This document shows, piece by piece, positions 54,372-62,791 of a stretch of 64,000 bases of DNA. Each line of letters opens with the position of its first letter. The stretch's first letter is position 1. Source of the stretch: Streptomyces drozdowiczii (lineage in GTDB: Bacteria; Actinomycetota; Actinomycetes; Streptomycetales; Streptomycetaceae); assembly GCF_026167665.1 (NCBI RefSeq), contig NZ_CP098740.1, positions 5,022,001 through 5,086,000 of the forward strand, written 5' to 3'. The notes beneath the pieces were generated by a model. It was given only the letters and a program-made list of their open reading frames with translations. It ran no database searches and had not been told where the DNA came from. A program made the position numbers and the translations under genes.

Positions 54372-54611
54372 CCCGGTCCTCTTCCCCTCGCCGGGCCCTT
54401 CTGCCGGCCCCGTGTCGGACCCAGTCTGACCCGGCGCGACCGGTGCCGGGCAGCCGGTTTCCCACCCGGTGGGGGTGTACCCAGCACCACCCCCGCCACC
54501 TCGCCCTATGTGCCGCGCGACCGGGTGTTCCACCGTTCTGGGGCGCATGATCCGGCGTTCCTAGATTCGAGGGGCATCGTCGGACTTCCACCAACAGGGG
54601 GCGAACCCGCC

Positions 54612-56748
54612 ATGAGGCGTAACCTCGCGGCACGTATCGGTGTGTGGAGCGCACACCACCGCAAGACGGCCGTTCTCGGCTGGCTGCTCTTCGTCGTACT
54701 CGCCGCGGGCATCGGCGGAGCCTCGGGCATGGTCGAGATGACCGACGCCGAGAACGGCGCGGGCGACTCGGCCCGCGCCGAGCGGATCCTCTCCGACGCG
54801 GGGCTCGGCCACCGGGCCGGAGAACTCGTCATGGTGTCGTCCGCCGCACCGGACGGCTGGCGCACCGCCGCCCGCGAGCTGACCGCCGCCCTCCGGGACA
54901 CCGGCGAGGTCACCGGGCTCGCGGCCCCGGTCGCCTCGAAGGACCGCAAGGATTGCGCTGATCACCTTCGAGATGAAGGGCGACCCGGACACCGCCCCCG
55001 ACCGGGTGCAGCCCGTGCTGGACGCCGTCGCCGGGGTCGAGGAGAGGCAACCCGGCGTCACCGTCAGCCAGTTCGGGGACGCCAGCGCCGGCAAGTGGCT
55101 CGGCGACCTGCTCGCGGACGACTTCAAGAAGGCCGAGTTCACCGCCGTGCCGCTGGCCCTCGGCATCCTGCTGGTCGCCTTCGGCGCCGTCGTCGCCGCC
55201 CTGCTGCCCGTGGGGCTCGCGCTCACCGCGTGCATGGCCGCCTTCGGACTGCTCTCGCTCGCCAGCCACCAGCTCCACCTGTTCCAGACCACGTACTCCG
55301 TGATGTTCCTGATGGGCTTCGCCGTCGGCGTCGACTACTGCCTGTTCTACCTGCGCCGCGAACGCGACGAGCGGGCCGCCGGACGCGACGCCGAGACCGC
55401 CCTGCGCATCGCCGCCGCCACCAGCGGCCGGGCCGTCCTCGTCTCCGGGCTCACCGTCATGGTCGCCATGGCCGGCATGTTCCTGTCCGGACTCATGCTC
55501 TTCAAGGGCTTCGCGCTCGCCACCATCACCGTCGTGTGCATCGCCATGCTCGGCTCCGTCACCGTGCTGCCCGCCCTGCTGTCCTGGCTTGGGGACCGCA
55601 TCGACGCCGGGCGCGTGCCGCTGCTGAACCGGCGCGGCAAGCGGGGGAAGGGGGAGAGCGGCCGCATCGCGGGCCGGGTCCTGCGCCCCGTCCTCGACCG
55701 CCCCAAGTTCTTCGCCGCCGCCTCCGTCGCCGTGCTGCTGGTGCTCGCTGCGCCCGCGATCGGCATGAAGACCGAATCCCTGGGCCTGGAGAAGCAGTTC
55801 GGCTCGGACTCCACGCTGTCCGTCGCCTACCGCCACATCAGCGAGACCTTCCCCGGCGGCCCCGCCCCGGCCCAGGTCGTCGTGGAGGCCGACGACATCA
55901 CCGCTCCGGCCGTCCGCAAGGCCCTCGCCGGCTTCGACCACGTCACCGTGCACCGGGCGCGCAACATCGCCGAGTTCGAGGTCCCGCTGCCCGGCGGCGA
56001 GAAGGGCCTGAGCACCCTGCGCGACGACCGCCTGCCCGCCGCCTTCGGCTCCAGCGGCGCCCACGCCTACGTCACCGGCGAGGTGGCCGCGTCCGTCGAC
56101 TTCAACGACCAGCTGAAGCGCGGAATCGCCCCCGTCTTCCTCTTCATCACCGCCGTGACGTTCCTGCTGATGCTGTTCTGCTTCCGCTCGTACGTGATCG
56201 CCGTGACGTCCATCGCCCTCAACCTGCTCTCCGTGGCCGCCGCGTACGGGGTGATGACCGCGGTCTTCCAGCACGGCTGGGGCGCCGGGCTCATCGGCTC
56301 GGAGGGCGTCGGCGCGGTCGAGTCCTGGATGCCGCTGTTCGTCCTCGTCGTCCTGTTCGGGCTCTCGATGGACTACCACGTCTTCGTGGTCTCCCGGATC
56401 CGCGAGGCGCACGGCCGGGGGATCGGCAACCGGGCCGCGATCGACGAGGGTATCCGCCGCACGGCCGGTGCGGTGACCGGCGCGGCCGTGATCATGGTGG
56501 CGGTGTTCTCGGTCTTCGCGACCCTGTCCATGCAGGACATGCAGCAGATGGGCGTCGGGCTGGCGGTCGCGGTCCTGCTGGACGCCACGCTCGTACGGAT
56601 GGTGCTGCTGCCCTCCGTGATGGCGCTGCTCGGCGAGCGCAACTGGCGCACCCCGCGCGGCCTCGGCCGACTGCCCGGCCTGGACCACGGCGAGCCCGCG
56701 GAGGCCCCGGTGCCTGCCTCGGCGCCGGTCGGTTCCGGACTGCGCTGA
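54612..56748 (+). pseudogene. MMPL-family RND transporter, one-base frameshift
   Basis: An approximately 711-aa membrane exporter: helix 1 (KTAVLGWLLFVVLAAGIGGAS), an extracytoplasmic loop, six-helix blocks with GFAVGVDYCLFYLRR and FGLSMDYHVFVVSRI (the GxxxDY proton-relay motifs), and a cytoplasmic tail. MMPL proteins move lipids or hydrophobic drugs. The first 113 codons are in one frame and the rest in another. At 54950-54955 (AAG GAT TGC GCT) one extra base is present; dropping it gives KDALITFEMKGDPD. GGGGG-type spacing precedes ATG 54612, and TAGATT at 54562-54567 is a possible -10. Conservation on both sides of the break suggests a sequence error. Confidence 0.85.
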
Positions 56749-56761
56749 GCGGGGCGTACGC

Positions 56762-56808
56762 GGGCGGGCCCCGGTACCGGTCGTGCTGACCGGTACCGGG
56801 GCCCGCCC
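56762..56808. terminator. 21-bp-arm bidirectional terminator
   Basis: The arm at 56762-56782 (GGGCGGGCCCCGGTACCGG and two more bases) pairs without mismatch with 56788-56808 across a GTGCT loop. It separates the convergent MMPL and winged-helix genes. Confidence 0.88.
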
Positions 56809-56821
56809 CTTTCGCCGTGGG

Positions 56822-57400
56822 TCAGGGCGTGTACTTGTACCCGACGCGGCGCACGGTCTGGATCGAGCGGCGGTGCTCGGCGCCCAGCTTGCGGCGCAGC
56901 CGGGCCACATGGACATCGACGGTGCGGCCGTCGCCCACATGCCCGTAGCCCCAGACCGTGGTCACCAACTGGTCGCGGGTGTGGACGCGGTGCGGGTGGG
57001 CCACCAGGTGGGCCAGGAGCTCGAATTCCAGGTAGGTGAGGTCCAGCGGGCGCCCGTTGACGGACGCGGAGCGCTGTACGGAGTCGATGGCCACCGGGCC
57101 CGCCGCCGGCTCCGGGGGCGGCTCCGGCACCGCGTACTGCGCGGCGGCCGCCGCGAAGGCCGGCTGCTGGTCGGCGGGCACGAGCACCAGGTAGCCGACC
57201 ATCGGCGGGCGGCCCGGCAGGCTGGGCAGGGTGTGCTGGGGCGCGGGCAGCCAGGTCGCGCCCGGCGTCAGGAGCGCCGAGACGTCGGCCTGCTGGACGA
57301 CCTCGTCGGGGGCGACGGCTCGGAGCCGGTGCCGGTTGGGGGAGGAGGGAGGGACGGAGGCGGTCGCAGCGGCAGCGGAGAAGGTACGGGTGTTCGCCAT
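56822..57400 (-). CDS. Orphan OmpR-type winged-helix regulator without receiver
   Basis: The 192-aa protein has a C-terminal trans_reg_C winged helix (LTYLEFELLAHLVAHPHRVH ... DVHVARLRRKLGAEHRRSIQ, residues about 100-190). The first 100 residues are Pro/Ala-rich (LPGRPPMVGYLVLVPADQQP) and not a receiver domain, with no phospho-Asp. Control by phosphorylation is therefore unlikely; the N-terminus may bind a ligand or partner. Streptomyces carry several such orphans. A start at 57400 precedes MANTRTFSAAA. It is 1.3 kb downstream of glnII in the same direction; no functional link is shown. Confidence 0.85.
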   Translation of the reverse strand: MANTRTFSAAAATASVPPSSPNRHRLRAVAPDEVVQQADVSALLTPGATWLPAPQHTLPSLPGRPPMVGYLVLVPADQQPAFAAAAAQYAVPEPPPEPAAGPVAIDSVQRSASVNGRPLDLTYLEFELLAHLVAHPHRVHTRDQLVTTVWGYGHVGDGRTVDVHVARLRRKLGAEHRRSIQTVRRVGYKYTP

Positions 57401-57482
57401 GAGGGGTCAGCTCTTTCGCGCGAGGGAGTCGTCGGTGGACGGACTTGCTGCGTGCGCGCGGGCCGAAGGCCGGGTGAGGGCT

Positions 57483-57602
57483 TTAGAGGGCCGGCGCGTT
57501 CAGCGCGCGGCAACACACCCGGTCGAAGTCGTGGTGCTGACGGGAGGGCCAGAACGGCTCGAGGTCGCTGCGACCGGTCGAGGGGTGCGGGTAGCTGGCC
57601 AT
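57483..57602 (-). CDS. Small conserved protein (39 aa)
   Basis: The sequence starts MASYPHPSTGRSDLEPFWPS and ends RCRALNAPAL-like (CCRALNAPAL). It has many aromatic and charged residues and two adjacent Cys (DRVCCRA). A GGGGG run lies just before the ATG, the codon use is genus-typical, and the frame closes with TAA. From memory, similar short proteins occur at the same place in other Streptomyces. Function unknown. Confidence 0.55.
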   Translation of the reverse strand: MASYPHPSTGRSDLEPFWPSRQHHDFDRVCCRALNAPAL

Positions 57603-57677
57603 GCCCCCATTGAAGCAGAGAACGCGTGGCCTCGCGCCCCTTCGTGCGACGAGGTGAGCAAGGCGACAGCTCCCGCC

Positions 57678-57712
57678 ACCAGCCCCTAACCCACCAGTCC
57701 CTAACCCACCAG
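57678..57712. repeat. 15-bp tandem duplication at the 3' end of the DUF6891 gene
   Basis: ACCAGCCCCTAACCC (57678-57692) and ACCAGTCCCTAACCC (57693-57707) differ by one base and are followed by ACCAG again. On the minus strand each unit contains the stop codon TAG, so the gene has two stops five codons apart. Confidence 0.7.
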
Positions 57713-58621
57713 CCGCTTGCGCCAGTCCAGGCCGGTCAGCCGGATCGCCTGGTCCGGGGAGCCGTCCCACTCCACTGTCAGCCCGGCCTCGCCCAGCGCG
57801 GCCACCACCTCGCGGCCCACCGCGGTGGTCGTCTCCGCGGAATCGTCGAACCCGCCGTAGTACAGCGCGAGGCCGTGCCCTGCCGCCGCGCTCTCCGTAC
57901 CCTGGCCGTGGAAGAAGACGAAGCCCCGGGCGTCCTCGCGCCCGGCCGCCCAGATCTCGCCCATCCCGCAGGAGCGGCAGCAGGTGAAGTTCTCCCGGGC
58001 CGTGATGCCGCCCCGGTCGAGCCGGGCGAACGCCCCCTCCAGCCGGTCCGGGTCCGTCACATCCGTCCAGCCCCGCTGCTCCTCGACCCGCTCCAGCCAC
58101 AGCCGCTCCGCCAACTCCCGCGCCTGGGCCCGGGAGACCGGCCGCACCCCGTCCTTCACGAGGTAGTCCTCGGCCGCCTCGGTGAGCGTCCGCACCGTCC
58201 CGTAACCGCCGCGCAGCAGCTCCCGGACCCGGGGCTCCACCTGCTCCCGGATTTTCTTGGCCAGCTCCGGCACGGGCTCCGGCTCGGGTATCCCGGCGCT
58301 CTCCCAGTCGGTCCCCGCGTCCCAGCCGGGCTCCTCGCGCGCCCAGCGGGTCATCAGCGCGGCGACCCGGTCCGGGGAGTCGACGACGGTACGGACGTGG
58401 CTCGTCGCCGTGCCCGTACGGTGCTCCAACTCGTAGCCCCCGCCCGCCTCGTGCCACACCTGGACGAAGGTGCCGGGGATGTCCGGTATCCGCTGGACGA
58501 CCAGGAAGTTGTCCCCGCGCGCGCCGATGCGGTGCACGAGGTCCGCCAGCTTCTCGGCGGAAACACGGCTGTGGGTCTGCTGGTTCTCGGTCTCGACCTT
58601 GACGCTGAGCAAGCTGAGCAT
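57701..58621 (-). CDS. DUF6891-type conserved protein (306 aa)
   Basis: The product (MLSLLSVKVETENQQTHSRV) has HRIGARGDNFLVVQRIPDIPGTFVQVWH near the N-terminus, a helical middle (LAERLWLERVEEQRGW), and a C-terminal domain with paired Cys (NFTCCRSCGMGEIW) that may bind zinc, followed by GFVFFHGQGTE and YYGGFDD. I associate this architecture with DUF6891 proteins, which have no known function. ATG 58621 is preferred over 58639. It is separated from glnII by a strong terminator, so it has its own promoter. Confidence 0.78.
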   Translation of the reverse strand: MLSLLSVKVETENQQTHSRVSAEKLADLVHRIGARGDNFLVVQRIPDIPGTFVQVWHEAGGGYELEHRTGTATSHVRTVVDSPDRVAALMTRWAREEPGWDAGTDWESAGIPEPEPVPELAKKIREQVEPRVRELLRGGYGTVRTLTEAAEDYLVKDGVRPVSRAQARELAERLWLERVEEQRGWTDVTDPDRLEGAFARLDRGGITARENFTCCRSCGMGEIWAAGREDARGFVFFHGQGTESAAAGHGLALYYGGFDDSAETTTAVGREVVAALGEAGLTVEWDGSPDQAIRLTGLDWRKRLVG

Positions 58622-58651
58622 GCGCCCAGCCTGGCACACGGCACCGACAAC

Positions 58652-58687
58652 GAAGGGCGCCCACCGCGCGTGCGGTGGGCGCCCTTC
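58652..58687 (-). terminator. Terminator of glnII (16-bp arms)
   Basis: GAAGGGCGCCCACCGC (58652-58667) pairs with GCGGTGGGCGCCCTTC (58672-58687) around a GCGT tetraloop, 17 bp beyond the glnII stop. Confidence 0.88.
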
Positions 58688-58703
58688 TCGTACGGGGAGC
58701 GGA

Positions 58704-59738
58704 TCAGACCTGGCCGGCCTTCTCCAGCGCCGAGCAGCAGGTGTCCACGATCAGCCGCGTGACGACGTACGGGTCGACGTTGGCGTTCGGGCGGCGGTCC
58801 TCGATGTAGCCCTTGCGGTCCTGCTCGACCTGCCACGGGATGCGCACCGAGGCGCCGCGGTCGGAGACGCCGTAGCTGTACTCGTTCCACGGGGCGGTCT
58901 CGTGCAGACCGGTCAGGCGGTCGTCGATGCCGGCGCCGTAGTTCTTGACGTGGTCCATCGGCTTCGAGCCCTCGCCCAGCGACTCGCAGGCCGTGATGAT
59001 CGCGTCGTAGCCCTCGCGCATCGCCTTCGTGGAGAAGTTGGTGTGCGCGCCCGCGCCGTTCCAGTCGCCCTTGACCGGCTTCGGGTCGAGGGTCGCGGAG
59101 ACGTTGAAGTCCTCGGCGGTGCGGTAGAGCAGCCAGCGGGCGATCCACAGCTGGTCGGAGACCTCCAGCGGGGACAGCGGGCCCACCTGGAACTCCCACT
59201 GGCCCGGCATGACCTCGGCGTTGATGCCGGAGATGCCCAGACCCGCCTTCAGGCAGTTGTCGAGGTGCTTCTCCACGATCTCCCGGCCGAAGATCTCGTC
59301 CGAGCCGACGCCGCAGTAGTAGCCGCCCTGCGCGGCCGGGAAGCCGCCCTCCGGGAAGCCGAGCGGACGGTGGCCGTCGAAGAAGGTGTACTCCTGCTCG
59401 ATGCCGAAGACCGCCTCCTGCCCGGCGAACTGCTCGGCGACCGGACGCAGCAGCGCCCGCGTGTTCGACGCGTGCGGGGTCATGTCGATGTCGAAGACCT
59501 CGCACAGGACCAGGATGTCGTCGCCGCCGCGGATCGGGTCCGGACAGCTGAAGACCGGCTTCAGCACCCGGTCCGAGGCGTGGCCCTCGGCCTGGTTGGT
59601 GCTCGATCCGTCGAAGCCCCAGATGGGCAGCGCGGCCACGTCGGACGACGGGCTGCCGGACATGATCTTCGTCTTGGAGCGGAGCTTGGCGGTCGGCTCG
59701 GTGCCGTCGATCCAGATGTACTCAGCCTTGAACGTCAC
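58704..59738 (-). CDS. glnII: Glutamine synthetase type II
   Basis: GSII makes glutamine from glutamate, ammonia and ATP; it is the heat-labile eukaryote-like enzyme, not regulated by adenylylation. The 344-aa product reads VTFKAEYIWIDGTEPTAKLR, with LPIWGFDGSSTNQAEGHASD, the metal/substrate motifs GIEQEYTFFD and INAEVMPGQWEFQVGP, and NGAGAHTNFSTKAM. I choose GTG 59738 because AAAGGA is eight bases upstream of it. The ATG at 59747 would place that AAAGG directly against the start codon. A GlnR-like box lies upstream (59805-59831), so it is likely induced under nitrogen limitation. Confidence 0.95.
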   Translation of the reverse strand: MTFKAEYIWIDGTEPTAKLRSKTKIMSGSPSSDVAALPIWGFDGSSTNQAEGHASDRVLKPVFSCPDPIRGGDDILVLCEVFDIDMTPHASNTRALLRPVAEQFAGQEAVFGIEQEYTFFDGHRPLGFPEGGFPAAQGGYYCGVGSDEIFGREIVEKHLDNCLKAGLGISGINAEVMPGQWEFQVGPLSPLEVSDQLWIARWLLYRTAEDFNVSATLDPKPVKGDWNGAGAHTNFSTKAMREGYDAIITACESLGEGSKPMDHVKNYGAGIDDRLTGLHETAPWNEYSYGVSDRGASVRIPWQVEQDRKGYIEDRRPNANVDPYVVTRLIVDTCCSALEKAGQV

Positions 59739-59804
59739 GGAAGCCATCCTTTGCGGGTGCTGCGGTCTATGCGCCGCAGCTTCGCAAGCCGCGATTTCCC
59801 GACC

Positions 59805-59831
59805 GTTGCCCTCGTGTGAACCCCGTGTTAC
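59805..59831 (-). promoter_or_regulatory. GlnR-type box upstream of glnII
   Basis: On the minus strand GTAAC (59831-59827), TTCAC (59820-59816) and GCAAC (59809-59805) are spaced by exactly six bases, following the gTnAC-n6-GaAAC pattern of GlnR sites; GAAAC (59840-59836) lies just upstream. glnII is an established GlnR target in S. coelicolor. The middle element fits only loosely. Confidence 0.6.
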
Positions 59832-59864
59832 CGAGGTTTCCCCGGTGTCTCCGGCGTGTCGCGG

Positions 59865-60287
59865 TCACCCCTCGATGAACTGGTAGTCGCTCACGATGCG
59901 GCCGTCGGGGCCCAGCACGAGGACCTCCAGCCCGACGCCGGCGGCCTCGCCCCCGTCGCGGGGCGCCATCTCCCAGGTGAACTTGACGACGTCGTGGAGC
60001 CGGTCGGCGTTGCCGCGCGACCGGAAGACGAAGGTGCCGGGCGCGACGAACTCCTCGTGGGCGCGCGTCACCCGGACGTCCAGCGCCTCGTGCCCGCACG
60101 CCTCCAGCAGGAGCCGGTCGAAGCCCAGCCCCTCGGCGGCCTCCCGGATCTCCTGCGGAGGCCGCAGTACGTGGACCGCGTCGGCGGACCACAGCTCGCG
60201 GACGGCGGCGCGGCGGCGCTCCGCGTCGGGTTCGTTCCAGACGGCGACGTAGCGGTCGGTGAGCTCGTGGACGTCGATGCCGGTCAT
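59865..60287 (-). CDS. SnoaL-like/NTF2-fold protein
   Basis: The 140-aa protein (MTGIDVHELTDRYVAVWNEP) shows the NTF2-like pattern: a helical start with RRAAVRELWSADAVHV, then beta strands (FVFRSRGNADRLHDVVKFTW, GVGLEVLVLGPDGRIVSDYQF). SnoaL-like proteins include polyketide cyclases, isomerases and many of unknown function; no catalytic Asp/His pair is evident enough to assign one. It is divergent from the XRE regulator across a 122-bp gap with a strong palindrome, so it is that regulator's likely target. Confidence 0.85.
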   Translation of the reverse strand: MTGIDVHELTDRYVAVWNEPDAERRRAAVRELWSADAVHVLRPPQEIREAAEGLGFDRLLLEACGHEALDVRVTRAHEEFVAPGTFVFRSRGNADRLHDVVKFTWEMAPRDGGEAAGVGLEVLVLGPDGRIVSDYQFIEG

Positions 60288-60354
60288 GGGCGATCCCCTC
60301 GGTCTGCGGTTGAACGGTGTGTGGCGACGACCCTGCTGTCACGGGTGTGCGGGC

Positions 60355-60378
60355 GGCAATTCCCCGTAGGGAATCGCC
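60355..60378. promoter_or_regulatory. 24-bp palindromic operator between SnoaL-like and XRE genes
   Basis: The core ATTCCCCGTAGGGAAT (60359-60374) is perfect; GGC/GCC pairs outside it extend the symmetry to 24 bp with a single mismatch. TATACA (60396-60401) is a -10 whose start site would fall on the GTG of the XRE gene, placing the palindrome at the -35. Confidence 0.65.
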
Positions 60379-60409
60379 GAGCGGCGCCCGGGCGGTATAC
60401 ACAGGAGGG

Positions 60410-61288
60410 GTGATCACCGAACCGGCCGGAGGCGGCCTCGCCGGAGCGCTGCGCGGGTGGCGCACCCGGCGACGCGTCAGCCAGCTGGAACTGGCCACCC
60501 GCGCCGGGACCACCCAGCGGCACCTCAGCTTCATCGAGAGCGGGCGCTCGACCCCCGGGCGGTCGATGATCATCCGGCTCGCCGAATCCCTGGAGGTGCC
60601 GATCCGCGAGCGCAACGACCTGCTCCTCGCGGCCGGATTCGCCCCGGTGTACCCGCAGACGGACCTGGACGACCCCCGGCTCGCACCGATCCGCACCGCC
60701 CTCGAACGCATCCTGGACGGCCACCTGCCCTACCCGGCCGTCGTCGTGGACCGCCACGGCGACCTCGTCCTGGCCAACGCCGCCTTCCGCACCCTCACCG
60801 CCGGGGTGGCCCCGCACCTGCTGCGCCCCCCGGTGAGCGTCCCCCGGGTCCTGCTGCACCCGCAGGGCCTCGCGCCACGCATCGTCAACCTCGACGCGTG
60901 GGCCTGGCACATCGTCGACCGCGTCCACGCCGAGAGCGTGCGCAACCCGGACGACCGGCTCCGCAGCCTGGCCGCCGAACTCACCGGCCTCGCCCCGCCC
61001 CGCCCGCGCGACGCACCGCACCACCTCGGCTTCGCCGTACCCCTGCGCCTGAGGCCACCCGACCCGGCCGACGACCGCGAGCTGACACTGATCACCACGC
61101 TCACCCACTTCGGCACCGCCACCGACGTCACCGTCGCCGAACTGCGCCTGGAGGCGTTCCTTCCGGCCGACCGCGAGACCGCCGCCCTGCTGGCCGGACT
61201 CCACCGCGCCGGGAGCGACCCCTCCACGGAAACCGGCTGTTCAGGCGTTGCGGCCCCACCGCCCCCACCCGGCACACTGGACCCATGA
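60410..61288 (+). CDS. XRE regulator with MmyB-like ligand-binding domain
   Basis: The 292-aa protein has an HTH_31/XRE domain in residues 5-70 (LAGALRGWRTRRRVSQLELA ... TTQRHLSFIESGRSTPGR), followed by an MmyB-like domain (VVVDRHGDLVLANAAFRTLT; LLHPQGLAPRIVNLDAWAW), which in relatives binds a fatty acid-like ligand. GTG 60410 touches its own GGAGG, and a -10 ends eight bases before it, so the mRNA is probably leaderless. The stop overlaps the next ATG by four bases (ATGA). It likely controls the divergent SnoaL-like gene and the coupled oxidoreductase. Confidence 0.9.
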   Translation: MITEPAGGGLAGALRGWRTRRRVSQLELATRAGTTQRHLSFIESGRSTPGRSMIIRLAESLEVPIRERNDLLLAAGFAPVYPQTDLDDPRLAPIRTALERILDGHLPYPAVVVDRHGDLVLANAAFRTLTAGVAPHLLRPPVSVPRVLLHPQGLAPRIVNLDAWAWHIVDRVHAESVRNPDDRLRSLAAELTGLAPPRPRDAPHHLGFAVPLRLRPPDPADDRELTLITTLTHFGTATDVTVAELRLEAFLPADRETAALLAGLHRAGSDPSTETGCSGVAAPPPPPGTLDP

Positions 61289-62196
61289 CGACACTCGAGA
61301 CCCCCTTGCGCATCGGCCTGGCCGGTACCGGCCCCTGGGCCCGCAACACCCAGGCCCCCGCCCTCGCCGCACACCCCGGCGTCGTACTCAGCGGTGTGTG
61401 GGGCCGCCGGGCCGAGGCGGCCGGTGAGCTGGCCGCCGCGCACGGTGCCCCGGCGTTCTCCGGTGACGCCGGGCTCGACGAGCTGTTCGCCACCAGCGAC
61501 GCCGTCGCCTTCGCGCTGCCGCCGGACGTGCAGGCCCCGCTGGCCGCCCGCGCCGCCGCGGCCGGCTGCCACCTGATCCTGGACAAGCCGGTCGCCACCA
61601 CGGTCGCCGGTGCGCGCGAGGTCGCCGAGGCCGCCGAGCAGGCCCGGGTCGCCTCCGTCGTGTTCTGCACGCTCAGGTTCGCCCCGCGGCCCGCCGCCTG
61701 GATCGCCGAACAGGCCGCCACGGGCGACTGGTTCACCGCCCGCGCCGAGTGGATCGCCGCGCTCTGGGCCCCCGGCACCGACAGCGACTACGCCGCGTCC
61801 CCCTGGCGCCGGGAGCGCGGCGGCCTCTGGGACGTCGGCCCGCACGCCCTCTCGGTCCTGCTCCCGGTCCTGGGCGACGTCACCGAGCTGACCGCCGCCC
61901 GCGGCCCCGCCGACGCCCACCACCTGATCCTGCGCCACACCTCGGGGGCGTCCAGCACGGTCACCCTGACCCTCGGCGCGCCGGTGGCCGCCGCCGGGGT
62001 CGAGGTCGTCCTCCGGGGCGAGCACGGTGTGGCCGAACTGCCCAGGTGGGACGGGGCGGTGGACGCCTTCGCAGCGGCGGTGGACGCGCTGGTCACCTCG
62101 GTGCGCACGGGCGAGGCCCACCCCTGCGACGTACGGTTCGGGCTCCGGCTGACGGAACTCCTGGCGGAGGCGGAGGCCCAGGTCCACGGCGCCTGA
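61285..62196 (+). CDS. Gfo/Idh/MocA-family oxidoreductase
   Basis: The 303-aa NAD(P)-dependent enzyme has an N-terminal Rossmann motif (IGLAGTGPWARNTQAPALAA), the LDKPVATT signature in place of the usual EKP, and a C-terminal beta domain with GGLWDVGPHAL, in which the Asp/His pair is typical of the active site. Members oxidise sugars, inositols or related alcohols; substrate unknown. It is translationally coupled to the XRE regulator. Confidence 0.9.
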   Translation: MTTLETPLRIGLAGTGPWARNTQAPALAAHPGVVLSGVWGRRAEAAGELAAAHGAPAFSGDAGLDELFATSDAVAFALPPDVQAPLAARAAAAGCHLILDKPVATTVAGAREVAEAAEQARVASVVFCTLRFAPRPAAWIAEQAATGDWFTARAEWIAALWAPGTDSDYAASPWRRERGGLWDVGPHALSVLLPVLGDVTELTAARGPADAHHLILRHTSGASSTVTLTLGAPVAAAGVEVVLRGEHGVAELPRWDGAVDAFAAAVDALVTSVRTGEAHPCDVRFGLRLTELLAEAEAQVHGA

Positions 62197-62214
62197 CGGC
62201 CGGGCGGGGCGGGG

Positions 62215-62721
62215 TCAACGACCGGCCCCCGCCCCACCGGTGGCCCCCGCCCCACCGGTGGCCCCCGCGCCGCCGCCCTCCTCCGACACCGCCGCCAGGA
62301 ACCCGCCCAGGAACCGCCGCACCGCCGCGACCTCCGCCGCGTCGAACTCCCGCAGCAGCGCCACCGCGCTCCCGATCGCCGGGCCGAACGCCGCCCAGCC
62401 CAGCTCCACCGCCTGCGGCGTCACCCGCAGCAGCACCCGCCGCCGGTCCCGCTCGTCCCGCGTCCGCGTCAGATGCCCCAGCCGTTCCAGCCGGTCGATG
62501 AGCGACGTGGTGCCCGCCGAGTTGAGCCCCAGCTCCGCCCCCAGCCGCCCGGCGGTGACCCCGGACCCCTCGCGCTCCGCGTCGAGCAGGCACACCAGAG
62601 CCCGTACATCCGTCGGATGCATCCCGTTCCGGGCCGCGAACTCCGCCTGCCGCAGCGCGAATTCGGCCGTCACCTTCCGCAGCAGATGGACGATCTCCAA
62701 CTCCGGCCCCTGCTCACTCAT
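62215..62721 (-). CDS. MarR-family transcriptional regulator
   Basis: The 168-aa regulator has a winged helix (MHPTDVRALVCLLDA; TAGRLGAELGLNSAGTTSLI ... GHLTRTRDERDRRRVLLRVT). The C-terminus ends in Gly/Ala/Thr repeats (GATGGAGATGGAGAGR) encoded by an 18-bp tandem repeat, not part of the fold. GGGAGG eight bases before ATG 62721 fixes the start; GTG 62730 would overlap it. It is divergent from the alpha/beta hydrolase across a 70-bp gap that holds a 23-bp palindrome. Confidence 0.9.
   Translation of the reverse strand: MSEQGPELEIVHLLRKVTAEFALRQAEFAARNGMHPTDVRALVCLLDAEREGSGVTAGRLGAELGLNSAGTTSLIDRLERLGHLTRTRDERDRRRVLLRVTPQAVELGWAAFGPAIGSAVALLREFDAAEVAAVRRFLGGFLAAVSEEGGGAGATGGAGATGGAGAGR
62231..62266. 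repeat. 18-bp tandem repeat in the MarR gene 3' end
   Basis: GCCCCACCGGTGGCCCCC occurs twice in tandem (62231-62248 and 62249-62266), encoding the repeated GGAGAT tail. It is a likely slippage site. Confidence 0.75.
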
Positions 62722-62738
62722 CCCCGGCACCTCCCGCT

Positions 62739-62761
62739 ATTGTCTCGCTCAGCGAGATAAT
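62739..62761. promoter_or_regulatory. MarR operator: 23-bp palindrome
   Basis: ATTGTCTCGCT-C-AGCGAGATAAT is symmetrical around the central C at ten of eleven pairs. It lies between the divergent MarR and hydrolase genes, 18 and 31 bases from their starts, and so can repress both. Confidence 0.75.
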
Positions 62762-62791
62762 ATCCAGGCGTACGGAGTCCAGGGAGCACCC

